From an uncultured bacterium (GTDB lineage: Bacteria; Verrucomicrobiota; Verrucomicrobiia; CAIQCK01): a stretch of 64,000 nt of DNA. Each line of letters opens with the position of its first letter. Position 1 is the first letter of the stretch. The translations under genes and the position numbers were made by a program. Of the stretch, positions 17,344 to 25,300 are shown one piece after another. Location of the stretch: positions 22,505 through 86,504 of the forward strand of contig CAIQCK010000061.1 of the NCBI GenBank assembly GCA_903870275.1. Direction: 5' to 3'. The notes under the pieces were generated by a model. It saw only the letters and a list, made by a program, of their open reading frames with translations, had not been told where the DNA came from and searched no databases.

Positions 17344-18471
17344 TCACCAGCGTTCGTTCGCTTTGGAGGAAGTGGGGATGCGCGGCTCGTCCCGAGCAGG
17401 CGGTTCTTCCGACCGCGGCGGCATGGCGCGCAACTCGGCTACGAGGCCGTAGAACCCGGCGGCGTCCTTGAGCATGACAAGACGGTGTTGCGTTGCCTTG
17501 GGAATGCGGAGCGAGCGGCCATACCAGCGCGACATCTTGCGGAACTGGATGCATGCGACCCGTTCGCCGCGGAAGCTTTGCAACATCTCGTAATGGCTGA
17601 CCATGAACTCGATCCGATCCATGTAGCCCGGCGTCACCACGGGTTCGCCGCGGACCAGCGCTGCGTCACACTGGCGGAAAATCCACGGGTTCAGCAACGC
17701 GCCGCGGCCGACGCCGATGGCGGCGCAGCCGGTCTCAACGAACATCGTCCGCGCGTCCTCGACCGTGCGGATGTCGCCGTTGCCGATGATCGGGATGCGC
17801 TCGACGGCTTCGACGACGGCGCGGATGCTGGGACGGTTGACACTGCCGCTGAAACCTTGCGCGCGGGTGCGGCCATGGATGGTGACGGCGGCAACGCCGG
17901 CCTGCTCGAACTCGCGGGCGAAAAACGGCGCGCTGATGGTCGCGTCGTCCCAGCCGAGCCGCATCTTTACGGTGACGGGAATCTTCACGCTTTCGACCAA
18001 CGCGTGGACGAGCGCGACGGTCTTGTTGGCTTCGCGCATCATGGCCGAGCCGCCGCCGCCGCGGACGACTTTGTGGACCGGGCAGCCCATGTTGAGGTCC
18101 ACGACGCTCACACCGATGGACTGGAGGAGTTGCGCGGCGGCGCAGAGTTCCTCTTTGACGGTGCCGAAGATTTGCACCGCGAGCGGTTGGTCGTCGGGGC
18201 GCGTCTCGATCAGTTCCAAAGCCTGGCGGCGTTTCTCGATCAACGAGCGGGCGTTGACGAGGTCGGTGGTGGCGAGACCGAGGCCGCCCAGCGGGCGTGC
18301 GACGAGGCGGAAGGGGAGGTTAGTGTAGCCCGCCAGCGGCGCGAGAAAAAAACGCGATGGCAGCGCGAGGTTGCCAAGGCGCAGGGGGACGGAGTGCTGG
18401 AGTAATGGAGTATTGGAGTGATGGGGCGGCGGGATTGCGGGGTGGTGTGTCGAAGGCGTTTTCGTTTTCAT
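17344..18471 (-). CDS. dus: tRNA-dihydrouridine synthase
   Basis: The protein has 375 residues. It reduces uridines in tRNA with FMN and NAD(P)H. It shows the start of the TIM barrel (FFLAPLAGYTNLPFR), the catalytic cysteine in VDLNMGCPVHKV, the HGRTRAQGFSG loop, IIGNGDIRT, and GVGRGALLNPWIF for FMN binding. The first 30 or so residues, rich in His, Pro, Ser and Thr (HHSNTPLLQHS), come from the tandem repeat at 18391-18424. No later ATG precedes the barrel, so translation probably begins at 18471 and includes it. The family normally starts only a few residues before the barrel, so the N-terminal extension is an oddity, apparently recruited from repeat DNA. Confidence 0.93.
   Translation of the reverse strand: MKTKTPSTHHPAIPPPHHSNTPLLQHSVPLRLGNLALPSRFFLAPLAGYTNLPFRLVARPLGGLGLATTDLVNARSLIEKRRQALELIETRPDDQPLAVQIFGTVKEELCAAAQLLQSIGVSVVDLNMGCPVHKVVRGGGGSAMMREANKTVALVHALVESVKIPVTVKMRLGWDDATISAPFFAREFEQAGVAAVTIHGRTRAQGFSGSVNRPSIRAVVEAVERIPIIGNGDIRTVEDARTMFVETGCAAIGVGRGALLNPWIFRQCDAALVRGEPVVTPGYMDRIEFMVSHYEMLQSFRGERVACIQFRKMSRWYGRSLRIPKATQHRLVMLKDAAGFYGLVAELRAMPPRSEEPPARDEPRIPTSSKANERW
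18391..18424 (+). repeat. GGAGT-type tandem repeat, arm 1 (inside the dus 5-prime end)
   Basis: About four degenerate units of the form TGGAGTAA/TGGAGTAT/TGGAGTGA. It encodes the N-terminal extension of the dihydrouridine synthase on the other strand and is inverted with respect to 18474-18501. Confidence 0.75.
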
Positions 18472-18473
18472 GA

Positions 18474-18501
18474 CTCCAACACTCCATCACTCCATTACTC
18501 C
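18474..18501 (-). repeat. GGAGT-type tandem repeat, arm 2 (at the transporter 3-prime end)
   Basis: Read on the minus strand it is GGAGTAATGGAGTGATGG and onward, the same unit as arm 1 in opposite orientation. The transporter's last codons (ATG GAG) and its TGA stop are within it. Confidence 0.75.
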
Positions 18502-19923
18502 GCCGCGGAACCACATCCACCACACTGCGGCGAGCACCGGCAGCAGCAGCGGCAGGACGAACTTGAAAACATAACCGAAGAAGCTGGGTGTTTTTGCGCC
18601 GGCATGCTCGGCGATGCTCTTGACCATGAAATTCGGGCCGTTGCCGATGTAGGTGCACGCGCCGAAGAAGACCGCGCCGACGCTGATGGCGACGATGTAA
18701 AGGTTGTGGTTTCCGAGGAGGTAGCAGACCTGGACTTGCTCAAGCGACACGCTGCCGGCGGCGAGCAGCTCCGGATGATATTTCTGGATCGCCGCCAATG
18801 TCGCCTTGATTTCATCCATATGCGGACCGACGACGATGCTGAGATTGGAGCCGTGGGCGGCGACGAGTTGCTGGACCTGGCTGACGATGTCCTGGTCCAC
18901 GAAAAGGCCGATGCTGGCGGCAAGGTAGCTCAGATAGGTCGGCGCATTATCGAGCACGGACGAAAGCACGCCGCTGCCCCAGTAGAACTGGCCCGCGGTG
19001 GCGATGCCGAATTTGGAGGAATTCAGCTCCAGCCAATCCAGCGCCGGCACCATCGTCGCAAAGATGCCGGCGAACAAGAACGCCACCTCTTTCAGCGGTT
19101 CGAAGTCGAAGTGGTTGGCTTCGTGGACCGTCTTGGCGGTGGTGAAATACGAGCCGACCGCCGCCGCGATCATGAGGGCCTCGCGGAGGAACGGCGGTTG
19201 TTGCAGAAAGACGGCGACCAGGATGAGACCGAGGAAGAAAAGATTGTGCAGCCCATCGAAGCGCCATTGCTCGTGGGACGTTTCCTTTTCGCGCACTTCC
19301 TTTGGCGCGCGCATGAAGTCGAGGTAGTCGAGAATCCAGAAGATGCCGAGCAGCGCGACCATCGCGAACGCCCAGATCGCCCAGCAATGCTCCGCCACCC
19401 ACAGGAACGGCACGCCGCGCAGGTAGCCGAGAAACAGCGGCGGATCGCCCAGCGGCGTCAGGCATCCGCCGACGTTGCTGACGATGAAGATGAAGAAGAC
19501 GATGTGGTAGCTCGTGAGCCGGTATTTGTTGGTGCGCAAGAACGGCCGGATGAGCAGCATCGAAGCGCCGGTGGTGCCGAGCACATTGGCCAGCAGCCCG
19601 CCGCAGAGCAGGTAGAGCACATTGACGAGCGGGCGTGATTCGCCGCGGACGCGGATGTGGATGCCGCCGCTGACGACGAACAGCGAGCCAATGAGGCAGA
19701 TGAAGCTGACGTATTCGTGGAAGGAGTGCAGCATTCGCGCGCCGTTGTTCAGGCCGATGGCGTAATAGCCGGTCGTAAGCGCGCCGAGCGCGAGGGCGAC
19801 CCACGGATAACGGCGGTGCCACCACTCCTTCGCGATAAACGGCATTAGCGCGATGCCCAGGAGCAGCGCCACAAACGGCGCGATCCAGAGCGGATTCGGT
19901 TGGATGATGTGCGCGGCTTCCAC
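18487..19923 (-). CDS. NhaD/CitMHS-type sodium:proton antiporter-like membrane protein
   Basis: The protein has 478 residues with about 12 hydrophobic helices spread through its length. It belongs to the ion-transporter superfamily: sequence features include IGSLFVVSGGIHI, GGLLANVLGTTGASMLLI, SNVGGCLTPLGDPPLFLG and YIGNGPNFMVKSIAE. The two re-entrant loops, with NVGGCLTPLGDPP in the first half and IGNGPNFMVK in the second, are the substrate/ion site of this fold. It is probably an inner-membrane sodium/proton or citrate-like transporter. A cytosolic loop (residues 350-395) with few hydrophobic residues divides the last helices. The C-terminal residues and stop lie in a tandem repeat. It is 16 bp upstream of the dihydrouridine synthase and probably co-transcribed. 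Confidence 0.88.
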   Translation of the reverse strand: MEAAHIIQPNPLWIAPFVALLLGIALMPFIAKEWWHRRYPWVALALGALTTGYYAIGLNNGARMLHSFHEYVSFICLIGSLFVVSGGIHIRVRGESRPLVNVLYLLCGGLLANVLGTTGASMLLIRPFLRTNKYRLTSYHIVFFIFIVSNVGGCLTPLGDPPLFLGYLRGVPFLWVAEHCWAIWAFAMVALLGIFWILDYLDFMRAPKEVREKETSHEQWRFDGLHNLFFLGLILVAVFLQQPPFLREALMIAAAVGSYFTTAKTVHEANHFDFEPLKEVAFLFAGIFATMVPALDWLELNSSKFGIATAGQFYWGSGVLSSVLDNAPTYLSYLAASIGLFVDQDIVSQVQQLVAAHGSNLSIVVGPHMDEIKATLAAIQKYHPELLAAGSVSLEQVQVCYLLGNHNLYIVAISVGAVFFGACTYIGNGPNFMVKSIAEHAGAKTPSFFGYVFKFVLPLLLPVLAAVWWMWFRGGVME

Positions 19924-19986
19924 GACACCCTATCTTCGGCAACGCCCGTGCGATGGTCAAAGCATTTTGGCGGCGAACTTGGGACC

Positions 19987-20045
19987 GCAGGCGCTCCGCC
20001 TGCCGGGATATCGCGATGATCCTGCCAGGCGGGCGGAACGCCCGC
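19987..20045. repeat. Pair of palindromes between divergent genes
   Basis: A 7-bp stem GCAGGCG-CTC-CGCCTGC at 19987-20003 and a 7-bp stem GCGGGCG-GAA-CGCCCGC at 20029-20045 lie in the 163-bp gap between the transporter and the M60 peptidase genes. They look like a second REP-type family, distinct from that beside the RAYT. Any promoters for the two genes must lie around them. Confidence 0.6.
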
Positions 20046-20086
20046 GCCCCAAGGGAGCGGCATTGACGCCATGATTTTGCTCAGGC

Positions 20087-22360
20087 ATGTTCGCCGCAGT
20101 TATGCGAACGGTTTTGCTCCTGACGATCACGGCAATCCTTTCCTTCACCACCCCACAAGCGGGCGCGGTGACCGCCAAAGCCCCGGCGGTGCCGGCAAAA
20201 ACGAGCACGCTGAAAGCCGACTTTGCCGCATTGCTCGGGGGCGTGCATGAGATTGCCGCACCGGGCGCGCCGGGAACGCTGTGTGTTTTTGGCGACGCGG
20301 CGTTTCCAGTGGTGATCGGCGGCATGGGGCGCGAGACGTCGGGGCCGGTGGTGGGAGCGGCGCGGTTTGGCAACGGTCGCGTGATGGCGTTCAGCCACAA
20401 CGGCTATTTCGGAGTGGAGGCGCTGGCGACGTCGGACACGGCGGCTCTGATGGTCAACGCCGTGCGTTGGGCCGCGGGTGGCCGCGCGCTGGCGGCGGGA
20501 GCGAAGCTGCACGTCGGACTTTACCGCAAGGGGGGCCTCGTCGAGTTCTTCGACAAGCGCGGTTTCAGCGCCACCGATGCGGACCTGCACCGGTTGAACG
20601 CCGTCCAGGTGCTTGTGTCAGACGCGCACAGTTTTTCCGACAAAGACGTGGAGGTTGTGGCGAAATTTGTCGCGGGCGGCGGCGGGCTGATCACTGCCTC
20701 GTGCGGATGGGGCTGGGCGCAGTTGAATCCGGGCAAGGATTTGCGTGTGGACTTTCCCGGCAACAAACTGCTCGTGCCCATGGGCATGGTGTGGGGTGAC
20801 GGCACGCTGGAGCGAACCAGCCCGCGCGGCTTTGCGGCGGGCGACCTGCCGCCGCCGACACTGCATGCGGGACTGGCGCTGCACTCCACGCTAGAACACA
20901 TGGCGGGACGGTTCCAACTCAGCGCGGATGACGTAACGCAAGCCTCCTCCACCATCACGGCTGCTGCGCGCGCGTTGCCGCCGAACGATGCGACGTTTTT
21001 GCCGAAGCTTGCAAAGCTGGCCGGCGACGACAAAGTCAAGCTGCTGCCGACGCCGAAGACGCCGATCAAGAAGAGCGACCTCAGCGCGAGGTTGGCGGCG
21101 ACATTCCAGACGATGACGGCGAAGATTCTGCCGCCGGAGCAAGTGAAAGAGCATCCGGCCGCAAGAATTTTTCCCGGCGAAGTACCGGCGGGCGCGGCGC
21201 GCATCCCGCGTTCGTTGACGCTCGATACGACCGTACCCGCATGGCACAGCACCGGTCTCTACGCGCCGGCCGGCAGCGTGGTCACCGTGGAAATTCCGGA
21301 GTCCGCCGCGCGCAAGAAACTTTGGCTGCGAATCGGCGCGCACAACGACAGTCTTTGGAATCTCGACAAGTGGGAGCGGTTTCCGGAAATCTCGACGCGG
21401 GTGCCGCTCACCGCGCCGTCCACGAAGGCGGCAAGCATGTTCGGCGGACCGATTTACATCGAGGTGCCGGACAAGTGCGAACTCGGCGAGATGCCGGTCA
21501 AGATCAGCGGCGCTGTCGCCGCGCCGTATTTCGTGCTCGGCAAGACGAAGCCGATGGATTGGAAGGACCGCCTTCGCAAGGAGCCGGCGCCTTGGGCGGA
21601 ATTGGAGTGCTCCAAGGTCATCCTGACGCTGCCGTCGTCATCCGTGCGCGCGCTCGATGATCCGGAAGCGTTGATGAAAGTGTGGGAGCGAATCGTGGAC
21701 TTGGAAGACGAATTGGCCGGCACCGCCGCCGAACGTCGCCGGCCGGAGCGCGTGGTGTGCGACCAGCAGATTTCCGCCGGCTACATGCATTCCGGTTATC
21801 CGATCATGACGTGGATGGACCAACCAAAAAGCTTCGCCAGCAAGGAATTGCTGTTGAAGGGCAACTGGGGCATTTTCCACGAACTGGGACACAACCACCA
21901 GAGCGGTCAGTGGACCTTTGATGGCACCACCGAGGTGACGTGCAACATCTTCTCCATGTATGTTTTCGACAAGCTCTGCGGCGTGACGCCGGCCAAGGGA
22001 CGTGTGAGCCTCGATGAGGTGGCAAAGAACTATGCCAAGCACGTGTCGAGCGGCAAGCGTTTCGATGAATGGAAGAAGGAGCCGTTCCTCGCGCTCTCCA
22101 TGTATGTGCAGTTGCAGGACGCCTTCGGCTGGGACGCTTACAAAAAAGTATTCGCCGGGTATCGCGTCGCGCCGCAGAATGAATTGCCAGCGAGCGATGA
22201 CGAGAAGCGCAGCCAGTGGATGGTGCGGTTTTCGAAGACCGCCGGCAAGAACCTCGGCCCGTTCTTTCAGATGTGGGGCGTGCCGGTGTCGCAGACAGCG
22301 CTCGACGAGATCAAGAAGCTGCCGGCGTGGATGCCGTCGGATTTTCCTCCAAAACGATAG
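20087..22360 (+). CDS. Secreted M60-family metallopeptidase (enhancin-like)
   Basis: The protein has 757 residues from 20087, or 752 from the ATG at 20102; the second gives the cleaner signal peptide (MRTVLLLTITAILSF). Residues 50-270 form a glutamine-amidotransferase-like alpha/beta region with strands such as ALMVNAVRWAAGG and GGGLITASCGWGW. The M60 part follows (GLYAPAGSVVTVEIPE, RIGAHNDSLW). The zinc site is FHELGHNHQ, with His598, Glu599 and His602, followed by TEVTCNIFSMY carrying the third ligand. M60 peptidases cleave mucins and other O-glycosylated proteins. The export signal, the glycan enzymes downstream and the fucosidase fit attack on glycoproteins. It is the first gene of a plus-strand run. 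Confidence 0.92.
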   Translation: MFAAVMRTVLLLTITAILSFTTPQAGAVTAKAPAVPAKTSTLKADFAALLGGVHEIAAPGAPGTLCVFGDAAFPVVIGGMGRETSGPVVGAARFGNGRVMAFSHNGYFGVEALATSDTAALMVNAVRWAAGGRALAAGAKLHVGLYRKGGLVEFFDKRGFSATDADLHRLNAVQVLVSDAHSFSDKDVEVVAKFVAGGGGLITASCGWGWAQLNPGKDLRVDFPGNKLLVPMGMVWGDGTLERTSPRGFAAGDLPPPTLHAGLALHSTLEHMAGRFQLSADDVTQASSTITAAARALPPNDATFLPKLAKLAGDDKVKLLPTPKTPIKKSDLSARLAATFQTMTAKILPPEQVKEHPAARIFPGEVPAGAARIPRSLTLDTTVPAWHSTGLYAPAGSVVTVEIPESAARKKLWLRIGAHNDSLWNLDKWERFPEISTRVPLTAPSTKAASMFGGPIYIEVPDKCELGEMPVKISGAVAAPYFVLGKTKPMDWKDRLRKEPAPWAELECSKVILTLPSSSVRALDDPEALMKVWERIVDLEDELAGTAAERRRPERVVCDQQISAGYMHSGYPIMTWMDQPKSFASKELLLKGNWGIFHELGHNHQSGQWTFDGTTEVTCNIFSMYVFDKLCGVTPAKGRVSLDEVAKNYAKHVSSGKRFDEWKKEPFLALSMYVQLQDAFGWDAYKKVFAGYRVAPQNELPASDDEKRSQWMVRFSKTAGKNLGPFFQMWGVPVSQTALDEIKKLPAWMPSDFPPKR

Positions 22361-22372
22361 AGGGAGGAGAAG

Positions 22373-22464
22373 AACCGCGAAATGCACAGAATACTTGGAA
22401 AACAACGTGTTTTTGGAGTGGGTTGGCGATTCTTACATTTGTGCATTTCGTGCATTCTGTGGTT
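22373..22464. repeat. Imperfect inverted repeat around the start of the propeller gene
   Basis: The left arm 22373-22392 reads AACCGCGAAATGCACAGAAT. The right arm 22441-22464, read as its complement, gives AACCACAGAATGCACGAAAT and GCAC. The arms enclose the start codon and signal-peptide codons of the gene at 22382. Confidence 0.55.
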
Positions 22465-23887
22465 GTTAATTTCTCCCCTCTACGCCGCCGCGCCGGACTG
22501 TTTTCAGATTCAAGTCGTGGATGAGCAGACCGGCCGGGGCGTGCCGCTGGTGGAGTTGGAAACCGTCAATCACCTGCGTTTCATCACCGACAGCGCCGGA
22601 CGCGTGGCATTCAACGAGCCGGGGCTGATGAAGCAGGAGGTTTTCTTTTTCGTCCGCAGTCACGGTTATGAATTTCCCAAAGACGGCTTCGGTTTCGCCG
22701 GCGCGCGTTTGAAAACGGAGCCGGGTGCGAAAGCCGTTCTCAAGATCAAGCGGCTCAACATCGCCGAGCGACTTTACCGCATTACCGGCGAGGGCATCTA
22801 CCGCGACAGTGTGTTGCTCGGCGAGAAGGCACCGCTGGCCGAGCCGCTCGGCAGTGGGCAGGTCGCCGGCCAGGACAGCGTGGTGGTGGCGCCGTATCAC
22901 GGAAAGCTGTTTTGGTTTTGGGGCGACACGAACCGGCTGAAGTATCCACTCGGTCACTACTGGACTTCCGGTGCAACGAGCGAACTGCCGGGCCGCGGCG
23001 GACTCGATCCCGCCGCGGGCGTGAACCTGCGCTACTTCGTGGACTCCGACGGATTCAGCAAGCCGGTGTGCCGTCTCGGCGTGAAAGACGGGCCGATCTG
23101 GATTGACGGCTTGCTCACTGTCGCCGACGGAACCGGCCGGGACCGGCTGGTTTGCCACTACTCGCACGTGAAGTCGCTTGGTGAAGTGCTCGATCACGGT
23201 CTGGCGGTTTTCAATGACGACAAGGGCGAGTTCGAGAGAACAGCGGGGTTCCGACTCGATGATCTCGCGCGGTGTCCGCACGGCCATCCGATTCGCAGGC
23301 CTGACGCAAGCGGTGATTGGTTTTACTTCGGCAATCCGTTTCCTGTATCGCGTGTGAAGGCGGATTTGAAGCAGCTCGCCGATCCGGACAGCTACGAGGT
23401 ATGGACACGCGGCGGTTGGAAGCGGGAGACGAGGCCGTTTGACGCCACTGAGGAGCGTGCGCTCATCAAGGCCGGACAACTGAAGCCGGGCGAGGCGCGT
23501 TTTCAGCCGGTGGACGTGGACACCGGCGGGCCGCTGGCGATGCACTTCGGCTCGGTGTGTTGGAACGACTTCCGCAAACGATGGATCATGATCGCCGTCG
23601 CGCGGGGCGGCGGACCGTCGTTCCTCGGCGAGGTGTATTACGCGGAAGCACCGGAGTTAACCGGCCCGTGGACGCGTGCGAAAAAAATTGTAACCCACTA
23701 TAAATACAGCTTTTACAATCCGGTCCAGCATCCGTTTTTCGATCAGGCCGGCGGGCGCGTCATCTACTTCGAGGGCACCTACGCCGAAACGTTCTCTGGT
23801 AACCCGGTCGCAACGCCGCGCTATGACTACAATCAGATCATGTATCGGCTCGACTTGACCGACCCACGGCTGAAGTTGGCGCAATGA
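22382..23887 (+). CDS. Secreted DUF4185-like beta-propeller protein
   Basis: The product has 501 residues. A hydrophobic leader (LCISCILWLLISPLYA) ends with an AAAP cleavage site. A small beta-sandwich of about 90 residues follows (VVDEQTGRGVPLVELETVN, SAGRVAFNEP). The rest reads like a five-bladed propeller of the GH43/GH32 or DUF4185 type, with YHGKLFWFWGDTNR, HFGSVCWNDFRKRWIMIAV, YYAEAPELTGPWTRA and RVIYFEGTYAE. The pattern SVCWNDFRKRW, then ITHYKY, is typical of DUF4185 enzymes, whose substrates are unknown. The first 38 residues come from repeat DNA; a GTG at 22418 could be an alternative start. It overlaps the reading frame of the next gene slightly and is 21 bp after the M60 peptidase. 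Confidence 0.7.
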   Translation: MHRILGKQRVFGVGWRFLHLCISCILWLLISPLYAAAPDCFQIQVVDEQTGRGVPLVELETVNHLRFITDSAGRVAFNEPGLMKQEVFFFVRSHGYEFPKDGFGFAGARLKTEPGAKAVLKIKRLNIAERLYRITGEGIYRDSVLLGEKAPLAEPLGSGQVAGQDSVVVAPYHGKLFWFWGDTNRLKYPLGHYWTSGATSELPGRGGLDPAAGVNLRYFVDSDGFSKPVCRLGVKDGPIWIDGLLTVADGTGRDRLVCHYSHVKSLGEVLDHGLAVFNDDKGEFERTAGFRLDDLARCPHGHPIRRPDASGDWFYFGNPFPVSRVKADLKQLADPDSYEVWTRGGWKRETRPFDATEERALIKAGQLKPGEARFQPVDVDTGGPLAMHFGSVCWNDFRKRWIMIAVARGGGPSFLGEVYYAEAPELTGPWTRAKKIVTHYKYSFYNPVQHPFFDQAGGRVIYFEGTYAETFSGNPVATPRYDYNQIMYRLDLTDPRLKLAQ

Positions 23888-23967
23888 TTTCGCTGGAAGC
23901 GCGGGCCGTGGTCGCCTTAAATGCGTGGGTCGTTGCGTTCAAACAAGTGAATGGAATATCAGGAATC

Positions 23968-25236
23968 ATGAAGAAGAACATCACTCGTGTCGTCGCTGTC
24001 AGTTCATTGCTCGCCTTGTCACTTACCCTTCGCGTCGCGGCTGCTAACGATTGGCCGCAGTGGCGCGGGCTGGACCGCACCGACGTCAGCCAGGAGACTG
24101 GCGTGCTCAAGCAATGGCCGGAAGGCGGGCCAAAACAGGTGTGGCTCAACAAAGACGCCGGGCTTGGCTACAGCGGATTCTCCATCGTTGGCGGCAAACT
24201 GTTCACGATGGGCGCACGAGGCGAGACGGAGTTCCTGATTGCGCTCGACGCCAACACCGGCAAGCAACTCTGGTGCACCGAGATCGGCGCGTTGTTGACC
24301 AACAACTGGGGCGACGGCCCGCGCGGCACGCCGACGGTGGACGCGGACCGTGTGTATGCGCTCGGCGGCCAGGGGACGCTGGTTTGCTGCGACGTGGCCG
24401 GCGGCAAGCTGCTCTGGAAAAAGACGATGAAGGAGCTCGGCGGCAAGGTGCCGCAATGGGGCTATACCGAGTCGCCGCTGGTGGATGGCAAACTCGTCGT
24501 TTGCACGCCGGGCGGCGCGCAAGGCGCGATGGCCGCGCTCGACAAGATGACCGGCGCGGTGGTCTGGCAATCGAAGGAGTTCACGGACCTGGCGCAGTAT
24601 TCGTCGATCATCGTCGTCAATCACAACGGGGCGCGGCAGTACATCCAGTTGACCATGCAGAGCGTGGCGGGCGTCGCCGCGGCGGACGGCAAACTGCTCT
24701 GGCGTTCCGACTGGGTGGGCAAGATCGCGGTCATCCCGACGCCGATCTTCCATGACGGTTGCGTCTATGTCACCTCCGGCTATAAAGCCGGCTGCAAGCT
24801 GGTGAAGATCGGTGAGGGGAATCAGGTCAGCGATGTTTATTCCAGCCCCCTGATGGAGAATCATCACGGCGGTGTGGTGTTGGTTGGTGACTATCTCTAT
24901 GGTCACTCCCTAAGCGCGGGTTGGGTTTGCCAGAATTTCAAGACCGGCGAGCAGGTTTGGGCGGACAAGAAGGTACTCGGCAAGGGCGCTATTGGCTGTT
25001 GCACCGAAGGGTTGTTGTATTGCCTCTCGGAAAGCAATGGCAAGGATCCCGCCGCCGTGGTGTTGATCGAGGCGTCGCCGAAAGGCTGGAAGGAGCACGG
25101 CCGTTTCACGCTCGATCCGCAAACGACCCAGCGCAGTTCCAAAGGCAGAATCTGGACGCATCCCGTTGTCGCCAACGGCAAGCTTTACCTCCGCGACCAG
25201 GAGTTGATCTTCTGTTTCGACGTGAAGGCGAAGTAG
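23968..25236 (+). CDS. Secreted PQQ-like beta-propeller repeat protein
   Basis: From the ATG at 23968 the protein has 422 residues; AGGA lies 4 bases before it. A Sec signal (TRVVAVSSLLALSLTLRVAAA) precedes DWPQWRGLDRTDVSQETG, the usual opening of outer-membrane PQQ-like repeat proteins in Planctomycetota and Verrucomicrobiota. The blade motifs GFSIVGGKLFTMG, LIALDANTGKQLW, RVYALGGQGTLVCCDVAGG and YLYGHSLSAGWVCQNF repeat through its length, giving about seven blades. Such proteins are binding scaffolds or BamB-like outer-membrane factors and generally do not bind PQQ. It is in line with the M60 and fucosidase genes, so it may belong to the same exported glycan system. Confidence 0.9.
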   Translation: MKKNITRVVAVSSLLALSLTLRVAAANDWPQWRGLDRTDVSQETGVLKQWPEGGPKQVWLNKDAGLGYSGFSIVGGKLFTMGARGETEFLIALDANTGKQLWCTEIGALLTNNWGDGPRGTPTVDADRVYALGGQGTLVCCDVAGGKLLWKKTMKELGGKVPQWGYTESPLVDGKLVVCTPGGAQGAMAALDKMTGAVVWQSKEFTDLAQYSSIIVVNHNGARQYIQLTMQSVAGVAAADGKLLWRSDWVGKIAVIPTPIFHDGCVYVTSGYKAGCKLVKIGEGNQVSDVYSSPLMENHHGGVVLVGDYLYGHSLSAGWVCQNFKTGEQVWADKKVLGKGAIGCCTEGLLYCLSESNGKDPAAVVLIEASPKGWKEHGRFTLDPQTTQRSSKGRIWTHPVVANGKLYLRDQELIFCFDVKAK

Positions 25237-25287
25237 GAATCTTCCATCGTTTGCGGGCGCATGTCGCTTGTCTTGCTGCGTGGTTGA

Positions 25288-25295
25288 GGAAGGAG
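25288..25295 (+). promoter_or_regulatory. Ribosome binding site of the GH29 gene
   Basis: GGAAGGAG five bases before the ATG at 25301. It decides this start over the longer open frame that begins at 25268. Confidence 0.75.
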
Positions 25296-25300
25296 AGACT

